50,768 nucleotides of DNA from an uncultured bacterium (GCA_949298795.1 CASFXV010000008.1:1-50768); one strand, 5' to 3'; shown: positions 32,445 to 42,481, counted from the first letter of the stretch. The notes: generated by a model not told the origin, from the letters alone. A program made the numbers and translations.

Positions 32445-34235
32445 TTAAGCATTTTTGTGCTTAAACTGTGCGTTATAAAGGGAAGCGTACGCCCCGCCGG
32501 GGATTTGTAACAAATCCCGGTGGGTTCCTTTTTCCACTATTTCCCCTTGGTTAAGCACCACAATCATATCGGCGTTTTCCACGGTGGACAGGCGGTGCGC
32601 TATGACAAACACCGTTTTGTTTTTGGTCAGGTTGTCTAAGGCTTTTTGCACCACCGCTTCTGATTTATTGTCTAAAGCGCTGGTGGCCTCGTCCAACACA
32701 ATGACCGGCGCGTTTTTAATAAAAGCCCGGGCAATAGCCACACGCTGGCGCTGCCCGCCGGAAAGCGTAATGCCGCGCTCCCCCAGCACCGTGTCCAGCC
32801 CGTCTTTTAAAGTAGCGATAAAACTGTCTAAATGGGCGTTTTTTACGGCTTCTTTTAAATCCGCCTCCGTGGCGCCCGGGCGGCCGATTAAAATATTATC
32901 GCGTATGGTGCCGGAAAACAAAAAATTATCCTGAAACACCACCGCCATTTGATCCCGCAGGGAGGAAAGCGTAAAATTCCGTATGTCTTTTCCGTCCACG
33001 CTCACGCGGCCTTTTTGCGGGTCATAAAAACGCGGCAACAGGCTGACGATGGTGGATTTTCCCCCGCCGGAATTGCCCACAAAAGCCACCGTATGGCCCA
33101 CCGGAACGGTTAAATCAATATCTTTTAACACCCACACGCCGGGCTTATAGGCAAAAGAAACTTTTTCAAAGCGGATTTCTTTTCTGATGCCGGTTAAAGA
33201 AGCGGCGGAAGGATCGTCCGCAATTTCGCTCTTTAAAGAGAATATGTCAAAAATACGGTCAATAGCCAAAAACGCCTTTTTAATTTCCACATAATTATCC
33301 CCCATGGTTTTTACCGGGGTGTACAGCATTAAAAGCGCCGTTACAAAAGAAGCAAAATTACCGCTGGTAATAGTGCCTTTTACAATCATGGAACTGCTCT
33401 GCCAAAATACCAGAGCCAACCCTAAAGAAACAATAAAATGCATCACAGGGGACAGCCAGCCCGTATGCTTAATCATGCCCATATTCAGGTTGAAAGCGGT
33501 TTCCATTAAATGGTTAAAACGGCGTTTTTGGTCTTTTTGCAGGTTATAGGCGGCAATGGTGCGGTTGCCGCTGAATGTTTCATTATAGGCGCGCATGGCG
33601 ATGGAGCTGACCATCACCGTATCACGCACCAGTTCTTCCAGCTTGCGCCGCACAACAATAATCAATCCGCCCGCCGCGCCAAACGCGCCCAAGGCAATTA
33701 AAGTAAGCTGCCAGGAATTATACAACAGCACACACACCAACGTAATGGAAGAAAATACCCGCGTTACTATTAAACGCAAATTGTTAATTAAGCCGTTGCA
33801 GGCGGTGTCTGCGTCGTTATTAAAACGCATCATTACAAAGCCGGAGTCCACATTGTCAAAATAACCGGGGTGCATGGAAAGGAGTTTCTCAAATAATTTT
33901 TTACGCACGCCCAGCGTAATTTTATTGCCCACCCAAGTGTTTAAATACTTTACCACATACGTAAGAACGCTTTGCAACAGCACAAAAGCAATAATCAGAA
34001 CCGGTATCCAAGCGGCAAATAAAGCGTCTTTATTTACCAGTACGTCATCGGTATAATATTTCATGAACATGGCTACGGTAGCGTCCAACGCGCCTACCGG
34101 CAGGGCTAAAATCAGCCCTAAGGCGGCCCTGAACCAATAGGGCTTTACAAAAGGCCACATCTTTTTATAGTTGGCTACCAGGGGCTGCTGGCGGATCACT
34201 TCCCCCAAAGGGCGGGTAAAAATATTTTGTGTCAT
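32445..34235 (-). CDS. ABC exporter, MsbA/multidrug type, fused permease and ATPase (596 aa)
   Basis: Six membrane segments in the first about 330 residues are followed by an ATPase with Walker A GNSGGGKST, Q-loop VVFQDNFLFSG, signature LSGGQRQRVAIARA, Walker B VIVLDEATSALD and the H-loop VIAHRLST. It works as a homodimer. The closest general type is MsbA-like lipid flippases and lipid A exporters, but multidrug exporters look alike, so the substrate is not assigned. The gene is monocistronic. Confidence 0.9.
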   Translation of the reverse strand: MTQNIFTRPLGEVIRQQPLVANYKKMWPFVKPYWFRAALGLILALPVGALDATVAMFMKYYTDDVLVNKDALFAAWIPVLIIAFVLLQSVLTYVVKYLNTWVGNKITLGVRKKLFEKLLSMHPGYFDNVDSGFVMMRFNNDADTACNGLINNLRLIVTRVFSSITLVCVLLYNSWQLTLIALGAFGAAGGLIIVVRRKLEELVRDTVMVSSIAMRAYNETFSGNRTIAAYNLQKDQKRRFNHLMETAFNLNMGMIKHTGWLSPVMHFIVSLGLALVFWQSSSMIVKGTITSGNFASFVTALLMLYTPVKTMGDNYVEIKKAFLAIDRIFDIFSLKSEIADDPSAASLTGIRKEIRFEKVSFAYKPGVWVLKDIDLTVPVGHTVAFVGNSGGGKSTIVSLLPRFYDPQKGRVSVDGKDIRNFTLSSLRDQMAVVFQDNFLFSGTIRDNILIGRPGATEADLKEAVKNAHLDSFIATLKDGLDTVLGERGITLSGGQRQRVAIARAFIKNAPVIVLDEATSALDNKSEAVVQKALDNLTKNKTVFVIAHRLSTVENADMIVVLNQGEIVEKGTHRDLLQIPGGAYASLYNAQFKHKNA

Positions 34236-34421
34236 GGAAATGCAATCTCCGGGTTTGGCGTTTATTTTAGATTATAACAATTCCCGTCCGGATTTGTCCC
34301 CCGGTATACAGGGGTTGAAAAAAACACTTTACTTTGCTAAACTAATCAAACAGCCGTAAAAAACCGCCAGGTTTACAGACGGCAGCTAACAAGAAATACT
34401 TCACACTATAAAGGGGATTGT

Positions 34422-34799
34422 ATGGTTATCAAAAAAGCGAATAAAGACGCCTTGACCGCCGCTGAAATTAAAGAAATTAAAGCCCACTTGCTGGAACTGA
34501 GAGAGGACGCCACGGCCCGCTTAAAAGATAAAAAAAGCATGGATATGCCGGACAATGAGGTGGGGGACCCCATTGATGACGCCTCCAAAAGCTTAGATAA
34601 AGAAATTTTATTTGAATTATCCGGCAATGCCCATAAAACGCTGGACCAAATTGAAGCCGCCTTGCGCAAGATAGACAAAGGCATTTACGGCATTTGCGAA
34701 TATTGCCGCCAGCCCATACCTAAAAAACGCATTAAGGCGCTTCCGTTTGCGCGCTATTGCATCAACTGCCAGCACACGACGGAATCCCACCAGCATTAA
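34422..34799 (+). CDS. DksA/TraR-family C4 zinc-finger protein (125 aa)
   Basis: A helical N-terminal part (LLELREDATARLKDKK) leads into the family segment DPIDDASKS, and then the zinc finger CEYC-x17-CINC near residues 89-113 (GICEYCRQPIPKKRI, ARYCINCQ). Proteins of this type bind RNA polymerase through the secondary channel or act as general regulators. The tip acidic residues of true DksA (DxxDxA) are represented by DPIDDA. GGGG upstream and TATAAA near 34405 support the start. It is a single gene with a terminator. Confidence 0.88.
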   Translation: MVIKKANKDALTAAEIKEIKAHLLELREDATARLKDKKSMDMPDNEVGDPIDDASKSLDKEILFELSGNAHKTLDQIEAALRKIDKGIYGICEYCRQPIPKKRIKALPFARYCINCQHTTESHQH

Positions 34800-34820
34800 G
34801 ACGCGGTTTGTTTTAATATA

Positions 34821-34851
34821 CCGTCCGGTTATCAAGGCCGGACGGTTTTTT
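34821..34851 (+). terminator. Rho-independent terminator after the DksA-type gene
   Basis: A perfect CCGTCCGG/CCGGACGG stem with a 9-nt loop is followed by TTTTTTATTT. Confidence 0.9.
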
Positions 34852-34870
34852 ATTTCTATAGAAGTTACCT

Positions 34871-34903
34871 GAAAAACAAAACCCCGGCAAATATGCCGGG
34901 GTT
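34871..34903 (-). terminator. Rho-independent terminator after the RDD protein gene
   Basis: On the minus strand ACCCCGGC/GCCGGGGT with a 6-nt loop is followed by TTTGTTTTTC, about 20 bp after the stop. Confidence 0.85.
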
Positions 34904-34923
34904 CAAAAGACAACCAATTAAAG

Positions 34924-35808
34924 TTACCTGTCTCTGTACGGGATAAAAATAACCTGGGTGCGGCGCAAATCCCGTGCGTTGGCCACAATTTTATAGGTAT
35001 CTTGGGACACCCCTATACGAAAGCCGCGGCGGTCCAGCGACGCCTGAATATCCCGCTGAAATTGCACCGGGTCGCCGGATAAAAGCACCAAACGCTGCAA
35101 ATCATTGGTAAAATAACCGTATTTTCCGCGGTGGATTTCCTGCAGCAAAGACAAATTTTCCAACGTTTTTTCCGCCTGGTACACATAAGAACGCTGCAAC
35201 AAAGAGCCTTGCGCAAACAGTTGGTGGTATACCGTCCAGCAAAACAAGCACATCAGCCCCGCCCCTACTATGCCAACAGCGGCGGTTTCCACTGTCCCTT
35301 TGGGGCGCAGGCGAACCACCACGCTACGGGCCATAAAATCATGTAAGGTGCGTTTGCGCTCTTCAAAAAAAGCAAGAAAAAAGCCCAAAAACAAAATAGC
35401 CGTGCTTATAAAATAGCCTATTGCGCGCACAACGGCGCGGAAAAACCCAATTGGGCGTTCCGGGTCATCAGCCGAGGCAACCGCTATCCCCATTAATTTT
35501 TTCCCCAAGGTAACCCGTCCCCCGCTGGAAAAAATGCCCTCATACAAAATAAATACAGCCAAAAGCAGCCCCTCTATTTTAAGCAACTGGACAGGCTCTA
35601 TGATATTGCGCCCCAGCGTATTCATTAAAATAAACTGCCCCGGTATCATAACGATAGAAACATCTATCAACAAAGCAAGCAGACGTTCAGAAAAAGACGC
35701 ATACTCCACGCCGGAAGCGTCCTGCCGCACCGCGGGAACAGGCGCGGAAGAGGCCGCCTCCTCCTGCGCAAAAATATTTATTCTGGTTTCCGGCATATTA
35801 TCAGGCAT
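34924..35808 (-). CDS. RDD-family membrane protein (294 aa)
   Basis: Residues of about 35-165 contain the RDD domain: FSERLLALLIDVSIV with the family Arg and Asp, GGRVTLGKKLMGI with the second conserved group, and RRTLHDFMARSVVV-like RKRTLHDFMA at the end. Four membrane segments are visible. The C-terminal about 100 residues form a soluble domain (SLLQEIHRGKYGYFTNDLQRL) after the last helix, unusual for short RDD proteins and reminiscent of pilin-like sensor ends. RDD proteins are proposed transporters or Na+/H+ antiporters; function is otherwise unknown. Confidence 0.85.
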   Translation of the reverse strand: MPDNMPETRINIFAQEEAASSAPVPAVRQDASGVEYASFSERLLALLIDVSIVMIPGQFILMNTLGRNIIEPVQLLKIEGLLLAVFILYEGIFSSGGRVTLGKKLMGIAVASADDPERPIGFFRAVVRAIGYFISTAILFLGFFLAFFEERKRTLHDFMARSVVVRLRPKGTVETAAVGIVGAGLMCLFCWTVYHQLFAQGSLLQRSYVYQAEKTLENLSLLQEIHRGKYGYFTNDLQRLVLLSGDPVQFQRDIQASLDRRGFRIGVSQDTYKIVANARDLRRTQVIFIPYRDR

Positions 35809-35873
35809 AAAGACCCCTTTTCAAAACTTTTTAATTTTTCTTTATTATAACAAGTTTTTATCCAAACGCCTAC

Positions 35874-35900
35874 AAAAAAGGCGCCCGGCGGGCGCCTTTT
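35874..35900 (-). terminator. Rho-independent terminator after the sodium:solute symporter gene
   Basis: On the minus strand the palindrome GGCGCCCGCCGGGCGCC is followed by TTTTTTGT, about 20 bp past the stop. Confidence 0.9.
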
Positions 35901-35921
35901 ACAAATTTTACCGCCGTGTGT

Positions 35922-37562
35922 TTACGCGGCTATCCCCAACGAGGAGAACAACACATACAATAAGAACACACACACCACAATGGCAATGCTCATTACCACC
36001 CCGTGTTTCCAAGGGGTAATGTCCACCACTTGCAGGTCTTTGCTGTCATCATATTTGTTGGAGGACGGCCAGAAAATGCCCGTAATATACATAAACACAA
36101 TGCTGATGACAAACAGAATAGCCATAATATGCAGGAAATGCAAACTGCAAAACGCGCTCAGCCAAGAAATATGCTCTTTCCACGCCATAAAGCTAAGCTT
36201 GGCCGGCAGCTGGGTGATGCCATACGAGATGATAAAAAACACCAGCGTCACTTTGGCCGCCCAAGCCGGGGCCCGTTTGTTTAACATACCAAAAATCATC
36301 AGCGTAAATATAGGCACGTTATAAAAACCGTTTACCATTTGTAAATAGTTAAATAACCCGCTGGGCGCTTTGGCAATAAGCGGAGCCACACACATAGAAA
36401 ACACCGCCAAGCCAATCCCCACCCATTTGCCTTTGCTTACCAGTTCCGCATCAGACGTATTGGGCCTAAACGGTTTATATACGTTAAGCATAAACAGGGT
36501 GGAGGTGGAATTTAACGCCGCATTGAAAGAGCTTAATATAGCCCCAAACAATACCGCGGCAAAGAAACCGATTAAATACGTAGGCAATACCGTATTGACC
36601 AACATGGGGTAAGCCATATCCCCCACCGCCAACGGTTTATCCATAAAAATATGAAAGGCCACCACGCCCGGCAAAATCAAATACAGGGGACCGATTAATT
36701 TAAATACTGCGGCCAAAAGCAAGCCTTTTTGCCCTTCTTTTAAGTTTTTAGCGGCCAGTGCGCGCTGGATAATGGTTTGGTTGCACCCCCAATAGAACAG
36801 GTTCACCAAAAACATACCCGTAAACATGGTGGCAAAAGGAACAGGGTCGTTCGGCCCGCCGATGGCGTTGAATTTTTCCGGGTGGGCCTGTACCACCGTA
36901 GTCAACCCGGTAAGCACGTTTCCGTCCCCTACGTACATCAAAGCGAATATGGGCACCATTAACCCGCCAAAAATTAAACCGACCCCATTAAGCGTATCGG
37001 CAATAGCCATAATGCGAAGCCCGCCAAACACCGTATACAAACACCCCAATACGCCAATGGCCACCACCACTACAATAATGGACTGCATGGCCGAAATATG
37101 GAAAGTATCCATAATGTTAAAAATACCGCCCATGCCAATGGCGCCGGAATACAACACCGTAGGGAGCAAAATAAGCACATATCCGGCTAAAAACAAGAAA
37201 TTGACAAACTGTTTGGTAACCGCGTCATAACGCTCACCGATAAAATCCGGTATCGTGGCGTAGCCTTTTTTAAGATAGCGAGGCAGAAAGAAAAACGCCA
37301 CAATAACAAGCGCCAATGAGGCGCCCAGCTCGTAACCGATGCCGGAAATGTTGAACATATACCCCTGTCCGTTCAACCCCACCATCTGCTCGGTAGACAG
37401 GTTGGTAAGCAACAAAGACGCCGCAATTACCCACCCGGTTAAACCTCTTCCCGCCAAAAAATATCCTTCGGAAGAAGAGGTATCATTCTTACGCGTCAGA
37501 TAATAAGACAAGCCTAACACCAACGCGGTAAACCCTACGAAAGAAGATACGGTCAACAACAT
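35922..37562 (-). CDS. Sodium:solute symporter (SSS family), sugar-type (546 aa)
   Basis: Some 14 membrane segments with the SSS motifs: GYFLAGRGLTGWVIAASLLLTNLSTEQMVGLNG at the N-terminus (here split in reading as GYFLAGRGL and NLSTEQMVGLNGQGY), GGLRIMAIAD in the middle and FGAILSSFNAALNSTSTLF, the conserved Na+-site helix. The NLSTEQ start is typical of the vSGLT-like sugar subgroup, so a galactose, glucose or related sugar is likely. It is monocistronic, with its own terminator. Confidence 0.88.
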   Translation of the reverse strand: MLLTVSSFVGFTALVLGLSYYLTRKNDTSSSEGYFLAGRGLTGWVIAASLLLTNLSTEQMVGLNGQGYMFNISGIGYELGASLALVIVAFFFLPRYLKKGYATIPDFIGERYDAVTKQFVNFLFLAGYVLILLPTVLYSGAIGMGGIFNIMDTFHISAMQSIIVVVVAIGVLGCLYTVFGGLRIMAIADTLNGVGLIFGGLMVPIFALMYVGDGNVLTGLTTVVQAHPEKFNAIGGPNDPVPFATMFTGMFLVNLFYWGCNQTIIQRALAAKNLKEGQKGLLLAAVFKLIGPLYLILPGVVAFHIFMDKPLAVGDMAYPMLVNTVLPTYLIGFFAAVLFGAILSSFNAALNSTSTLFMLNVYKPFRPNTSDAELVSKGKWVGIGLAVFSMCVAPLIAKAPSGLFNYLQMVNGFYNVPIFTLMIFGMLNKRAPAWAAKVTLVFFIISYGITQLPAKLSFMAWKEHISWLSAFCSLHFLHIMAILFVISIVFMYITGIFWPSSNKYDDSKDLQVVDITPWKHGVVMSIAIVVCVFLLYVLFSSLGIAA

Positions 37563-37766
37563 GGTTTCCTCCGCTTAAACAACCAGCATTTAATAATTTA
37601 GTGATTTTCCAACGCCGAACGGCTTTTGCTGCGCGCTTTACCCAAGGCCGGCGTAAAACCTCTTGATAAAACGCTTCCTAACGGCTATACTCTTTTATAT
37701 CGGTGTGTCTAAAAAATATTGTAAATATAAAAGTAAAGAACGTCAACTACATTTCAAGGAGCGGCC

Positions 37767-38285
37767 ATGATCAGCGGGTGCTTAATGGGAATTATGTTAG
37801 CTGTTATTGCGGCTTTTGCAATAGCCTACATGAAATTTAAATCTTTGGATAAAGCAGTAAAAACCGCCTGGCTGCGCTTGGACGGCAGGCTTAAAGACCG
37901 GGCGCAATATATATCCCCCGTCGCCCTGCAGGCGGCCGCCATACCGGAAATACAACGCCCCTTTGTATACCATCTGCAAGCTTTAAAAGACGAATGCCAC
38001 CACAGTACCGCCATTGCACGCCGCGCCGCTTATGAAACGGAAGTAACCCAAAAATTTAAAACCGTTTTTTCCGCCGCGCGCAAATATCCGCAGCTGCAGC
38101 AAGATGAACGTTTTGTAAAACTCCAAACCGCCGTAACCCGTGCGCAAGCCCGCCTAAAGCGCGCAAAAACGCGTTATAACGACGCCGTACAGGATTACAA
38201 TACACTTACCCGCACCATTCCGTTAAATTTGCTGGCGCAGGCGTTGGAATTTCCCAAGCACGAATATTTTTCTTTAGATAAATAA
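37767..38285 (+). CDS. Divergent LemA-family protein (172 aa)
   Basis: One N-terminal membrane helix (about residues 2-22) is followed by a three-helix LemA-like domain: YMKFKSLDKAVKTAW, then KYPQLQQDERFVKLQTAVTRAQARLKRAKTRYNDAV, matching the LemA core where NFMxLQ and RRFYNxxVxxYN occur, and TIPLNLLAQALEFPKHEYF near the end (LemA: FPxNIxAxxFxFxxxxYF). It is opposite to the two other LemA genes. GGAG precedes the ATG. LemA proteins are envelope-anchored and often sit beside M48 proteases. Confidence 0.75.
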   Translation: MISGCLMGIMLAVIAAFAIAYMKFKSLDKAVKTAWLRLDGRLKDRAQYISPVALQAAAIPEIQRPFVYHLQALKDECHHSTAIARRAAYETEVTQKFKTVFSAARKYPQLQQDERFVKLQTAVTRAQARLKRAKTRYNDAVQDYNTLTRTIPLNLLAQALEFPKHEYFSLDK

Positions 38286-38296
38286 ATTCCCGCAAC

Positions 38297-38324
38297 AAAA
38301 AGCCCGCTTAAAAGCGGGCTTTTT
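38297..38324. terminator. Bidirectional terminator between two LemA-type genes
   Basis: AAAAAGCCCGCTTAAAAGCG and its continuation form a 9-bp stem flanked by A-tract and T-tract, so it can end transcripts from both convergent genes. Confidence 0.88.
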
Positions 38325-38343
38325 AAATGATTGCGCTGCGTTT

Positions 38344-38895
38344 TTAGGCAACGTCCTCTTTAGTAATGGCCGGAGCGGCTTCAAACACGGCAGCCGGCTG
38401 TACCCGGCAAACGGAACAAACAATATTTGCGGGAAACGTTTCAAACAATTTATTATACGCCGTCACCGCTCCATTATACTGGTTGCGCAAAATATCCAGG
38501 TTGCTGTTGGCTTTTTGCACCGCCTGTTGGGCGCCGGCCCAGCGGGAGTCCGCCGCCAATGTGGGAAAGGCCTCCTGTAACAAAAGAGAACTCTTTAGCA
38601 AAGAAACAAAGGGTTCTTCCCGGGAAGCAACCAGCTGCACGTCATCCAAATTTTGGCTTTGTTCAGCAAGTGGTTTTTCAAAATCCTGCACAAAGGGGTC
38701 CTGCGGGGCAACGCTTTTCACTAAATCCAAAATACGTGCTCCGGCCGCTTGTCGCACGCGGATTTGCCCGCAAATACCGTTCCAAGCCGCACTCATCTCT
38801 GCATGGAAACCGATAATTTTATCATGGACAGGCTTCCACAACTTAGTATAGCCAAAATAACCGGCAACGCCTAATACCAATAAATCAAATATCAT
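38344..38895 (-). CDS. Divergent LemA-family protein (183 aa)
   Basis: An N-terminal membrane helix (LLVLGVAGYFGYTKLW) is followed by a helical domain with QQAVQKANSNLDILRNQYNGAVTAYNKLFETFPANIV, the LemA C-terminal signature. The tail has a CSVC pair, unusual for the family. It follows the M48 protease gene by 37 bp in the same direction, so the two are probably co-transcribed. Function of the family is unknown; the recurring M48 link suggests an adaptor or substrate role. Confidence 0.75.
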   Translation of the reverse strand: MIFDLLVLGVAGYFGYTKLWKPVHDKIIGFHAEMSAAWNGICGQIRVRQAAGARILDLVKSVAPQDPFVQDFEKPLAEQSQNLDDVQLVASREEPFVSLLKSSLLLQEAFPTLAADSRWAGAQQAVQKANSNLDILRNQYNGAVTAYNKLFETFPANIVCSVCRVQPAAVFEAAPAITKEDVA

Positions 38896-38932
38896 AATAG
38901 CTCCTTGTGTTTATATATAAACTTAACAAAAA

Positions 38933-39934
38933 TTATCCATTCATTTCTTCTAACCGGCGGATGCGTTCTTCTATGGGCGGGTGAGTGGATAGCATGCCAG
39001 ACAGCATATCAAATAACCCCATTCTCGTCAACGGATTGGCAATGCACATAGCCGCCATACTGTGCGAATGCTGAAGAGACTCCGTTTTACAATTGCCCGA
39101 AATTTTACGCAGTGCATTGGCCAAAGCCTGTGGGTGGCGCGTAGTTAGCGCGGCGGTAGCGTCCGCCTGATATTCCCGCTGGCGGGAAAGAGCCAAGCGT
39201 ATTAACGGAGCAATAATGTAACCGTAAATTAAAAATCCCAACCCAATCAATATCAAAAGCAGACGGGCATTTCCCCCGTTTTTACTGCTGGAGCGCCCGC
39301 TCCATAAACCGATGCGCAGGCAAATTTCCCCCACTAAAGTAAAGAAAGAAATCCCGGCTACGGTAAGCATCATAAGGCGTATGTCCCGGTTTTCTATATG
39401 CGCCAGTTCATGGGCGGCCACGCCTTCCAGTTCAACCCGCTCCAAGTGCTGTACAATACCCCGTGTGAACGCAATAGCGGCGTGCTGAGGGTCCCGCCCG
39501 GTGGCAAAGGCGTTTAGGGTAGAGTCATCTATTATATAAATAGCCGGGGTAGGCAAACCGCGGGTAATGGCCAAATTTTCCACCAAATGATATAATTCCG
39601 GCTGGTTATCCGGCGTTACTTTTACGGCGCCTACGGAATGCATAATTAAAGTATCTCCCACATAATAGGAAATCAAAATCCACCCCATAGCAAACAACCA
39701 CAGCACCGGCACCCAACGCAACACCATTTCCGCAAGTAACTCTATGCGGGAGGGTTGAAAGCATTGCGCATCATACGGGCTGCAGTAATTCATGGCCGTT
39801 TGGGCATCGCCCCCGATAAGAAGCATTATTAACCCAATCACCGCCGCGGCCGTAATGGCAAAGGTAATGGGAAACAATAAAATTAACAGGCCGGAGCGCC
39901 ATTTATTTTGTGAAATATGCGCGTATGTATTCAT
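38933..39934 (-). CDS. HtpX-like M48 membrane metalloprotease, copy 1 (333 aa)
   Basis: Start MNTYAHISQNKWRS at 39934, as in the copy at 42181; the frame opens 5 codons earlier. Two N-terminal membrane segments are followed by the zinc site HELAH (in VAAHELAHIENRD), further helices and the third ligand Glu in SRQREYQADA. The C-terminal THPPIEERIRRLE is typical of HtpX. The active site faces the cytosol in HtpX, where it helps degrade damaged membrane proteins. TATAAT at about 39951 suggests a promoter close to the start. Confidence 0.88.
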   Translation of the reverse strand: MNTYAHISQNKWRSGLLILLFPITFAITAAAVIGLIMLLIGGDAQTAMNYCSPYDAQCFQPSRIELLAEMVLRWVPVLWLFAMGWILISYYVGDTLIMHSVGAVKVTPDNQPELYHLVENLAITRGLPTPAIYIIDDSTLNAFATGRDPQHAAIAFTRGIVQHLERVELEGVAAHELAHIENRDIRLMMLTVAGISFFTLVGEICLRIGLWSGRSSSKNGGNARLLLILIGLGFLIYGYIIAPLIRLALSRQREYQADATAALTTRHPQALANALRKISGNCKTESLQHSHSMAAMCIANPLTRMGLFDMLSGMLSTHPPIEERIRRLEEMNG

Positions 39935-40104
39935 AACGTGATACCCCAATTATAATAAGCTATCTTTATTTTACTTGTATTTTAATAGTTTAGCCAGCCA
40001 AACTTTGCCCGCTTTTGGTTTATTCCGCCGTTAAAAACATCTTGCGGCAGAAACAGAAGCAACATTTTCTGCCCGCCATGTTTTTAGGGACAGGATACAA
40101 CGTT

Positions 40105-41111
40105 TTACATATTTCTTAAACGTCTAATACGCTCAAACACCGGGGGATGGGAAGCCCTCAGCCCCGCAAAAAACCAAACACCCCCGTTGAACCCAGCGGG
40201 TCAGCTACACACATGGAGGACATAGAGGCATGGGCGTCTAAAATTTCCACGCGGGAGTCTTTGCTTATTTTTTGTAAAGCGCTGGCCAGCGCCAAGGGGT
40301 GGCGCGTCATTAAAGCGGCAGAAGCGTCAGCCAAATATTCCCGCGTGCGGGACAATGCCAACCGAACAAGCGGCGCCACCAAAAACCCGTACACGGCAAA
40401 AAACACCCCCAACACCGTAAACACCACGGCGCCGCCTACAGCCGACGACATGCTATAACGAGATTGCGCCCTTTTGGCAGATGACAGCGCACTGTAAAAA
40501 CATACTTCAGACAGAAACGTAAAAAACGATACATACGCCACCGCCAGCAACATTAAACGCGTATCGCTGTTTTGAATATGAGCCAACTCATGGGCCAGCA
40601 CACCTTCCAGTTCCACCCTTTCCAATTTATCAATGATGCCGCGCGTTAATACAATGGTGGACGTTTGCGGGTCCCGTCCAACGGCAAAAGCATTTAAAGA
40701 GCGGTCATTAATCACACACAGCCGCGGCATAGGCATTCCCTGGGAAATGCACAGATTTTCGGTTAAACGGTAGGCCTCCGGCTCTTCATCCCTCGTCACT
40801 TCCGTGGCAGCAGAAAAATACAATAACATCCTATCCCCGTACAAATAAGACGCTAATATCCAAATTATCACAGCTGCCGCAAACCAGGGGAATACGTCTA
40901 ACGCCATTTGATTGGCCAAATCCATTACTGAAACTTCTTTTTGCATTCTGACCAGCGCACCAGCCGCTTTATCATACTTATACGACCCGCTGTCAAACCA
41001 ATACTATCCCCACACGCCGGCATAAAACCACAAGAAAACCGTCAGCGGGAACAATAAAATAAGCAGCCAAGAACACCTTTTATTTTGCGCAATATGATCG
41101 TAAGTATTCAT
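40105..41111 (-). pseudogene. Broken HtpX-like M48 protease, middle copy
   Basis: The frame starts MNTYDHIAQNKRCS at 41111 like its neighbours but meets an in-frame TAG at codon 36 (41006-41004). It then reopens, and from an ATG at 40946 gives 262 residues including the intact zinc motif LAHELAHIQNSD and SRTREYLADA. The end is also damaged: the main frame stops at 40158, while the family ending ASHPPVFERIRRLRN continues in another frame to a TAA at 40105, implying a frameshift near a T/G run. Two lesions in one copy favour a decaying pseudogene over sequencing error. Confidence 0.8.
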
Positions 41112-41185
41112 ACGTAAAATCCTCTTTAACAACTGAAATATACATTTGTTGTTTACCAGCGTTTTAAAATGTATTCCGAAAAAAT

Positions 41186-42181
41186 TTATAAATTCATTTG
41201 TTCCAAACGGGCCACCCTTTCCCTTATGGGCGGATGCGTGGTGAAGATTCCAGACAACATCTCCAGCAGGCCCTCCCTAGGCAAGGGGCAGGCAATACAC
41301 AAAGAAGACACACTATGGGACCTGCAGAATGCTTTGGTGTAACAATTTTTAGAAATTTTTTTCAGCGCGTTAGCCAATGCCTGCGGGTGACGCGTAGTTA
41401 AAGCGGCAAGCGCATCCGCCTGGTATTCCCGCTGTCTTGATAACGCCAAGCGAATCAATGGGGCAATTACATATCCGTATATAAACAACCCGCCGCCCAA
41501 TACAAACAATAAGATATGTGATTTCATATTGGGACGACTACGAAAACTGGCCGCCGCCAAATTTAAGCATATTTCCCCGGCCAGCGTAAAAAAGGATATG
41601 CCCGCCACCGCCAGCAACATAAGCCGGGTGTCATAATTTTCTATATGGGCCAGCTCATGCGCAGCCACCCCCTCCAGCTCCACCCTTTCCAAATTTTCCA
41701 CAAGCCCTTTGGTAAATACAATAGCGGCATGCTGGGGGTTGCGCCCGGTGGCAAAGGCATTCAGGCTATCGTCATTTATCAAGTAAATAGTAGGGGTGGG
41801 CAACCCGCGGGTAATGGCTAAATTTTCCACCAAATGGTATAAATCCGGGTGGTTATTGGAGGTCACCTTAGTGGCATTGACCGATACCATGATTAAAAAA
41901 TCCCCTAAATAATAAGAAGCAAAAATCCACCCTAAAGCCAATAACCACAAACCGGGCACTAACCGCAGCATAATAACCCCAATCACTTCCCAACGGGAAA
42001 CATACGCACAATCCGTACCAGAAGGCCCGCAAACCGTGCTTAAGCTGTTTAAATCCACCCCAAACACGTTCATTAAGACAGCCAACATAACAGCCAGCGT
42101 GACCGCAAAAGTAATGGGGAACAACAAAATAAGCAGGGCGGAACGGAGGCGGTTTTGTGTTATATGCGCATAGGTATTCAT
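41186..42181 (-). CDS. HtpX-like M48 membrane metalloprotease, copy 2 (331 aa)
   Basis: The same architecture as copy 1: MNTYAHITQNRLRS, two membrane helices, zinc site in AAHELAHIENYD, third ligand in SRQREYQADA and C-terminal THPPIRERVARLEQ. All catalytic residues are intact. The extracytoplasmic loop after the first helix contains two cysteines (STVCGPSGTDC) also present in copy 1 (NYCSPYDAQC), so a conserved disulfide is likely. It is preceded by a 300-bp spacer and separated from the pseudogene copy by 74 bp. Confidence 0.88.
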   Translation of the reverse strand: MNTYAHITQNRLRSALLILLFPITFAVTLAVMLAVLMNVFGVDLNSLSTVCGPSGTDCAYVSRWEVIGVIMLRLVPGLWLLALGWIFASYYLGDFLIMVSVNATKVTSNNHPDLYHLVENLAITRGLPTPTIYLINDDSLNAFATGRNPQHAAIVFTKGLVENLERVELEGVAAHELAHIENYDTRLMLLAVAGISFFTLAGEICLNLAAASFRSRPNMKSHILLFVLGGGLFIYGYVIAPLIRLALSRQREYQADALAALTTRHPQALANALKKISKNCYTKAFCRSHSVSSLCIACPLPREGLLEMLSGIFTTHPPIRERVARLEQMNL

Positions 42182-42481
42182 AAATATGGTTCCTGTTTCT
42201 TTGAATATGTCTATTCAGCCAAACGGCTTTTTATTTATTTTAGCTGTATTTGAAAATTAATGCCATCAATAGTTAGATTTTTAAAAACACGGCATTTTCT
42301 TGCACATAAAAAATTTCCCTGTCCTGTTACAAGAAAGGCTATTGTGCCGCAATATTTAAAAACCCGGACGGTTGACCAAAAAATAAACGGGAAAAAGAGT
42401 GATTCCATAAAATGGCGCAACCCCTGTAATAAAACAAGCGGCTTATCAGCCGCTTGTTTTAATCTTACCCTTGTAAATAGG
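42182..42481. other. 300-bp spacer upstream of the second M48 copy
   Basis: No credible gene is seen. The spacer holds the bidirectional hairpin of the LemA gene at its right end (42431-42460) and AT-rich sequence likely carrying the promoter of the protease gene. A 61-codon minus-strand frame (42235-42420) has no family signal. Confidence 0.5.
42431..42460. terminator. Terminator after the canonical lemA gene
   Basis: AAAACAAGCGGC with its exact complement (12 bp, 6-nt loop) ends in T-tracts on both strands; it lies 22 bp past the lemA stop. Confidence 0.85.

Noticed and set aside
40158..40946. Treating the 262-aa frame as an intact short M48 protease
   Set aside because: The in-frame upstream remnant MNTYDHIAQNK and the out-of-frame family C-terminus show that it is part of a longer, damaged gene.
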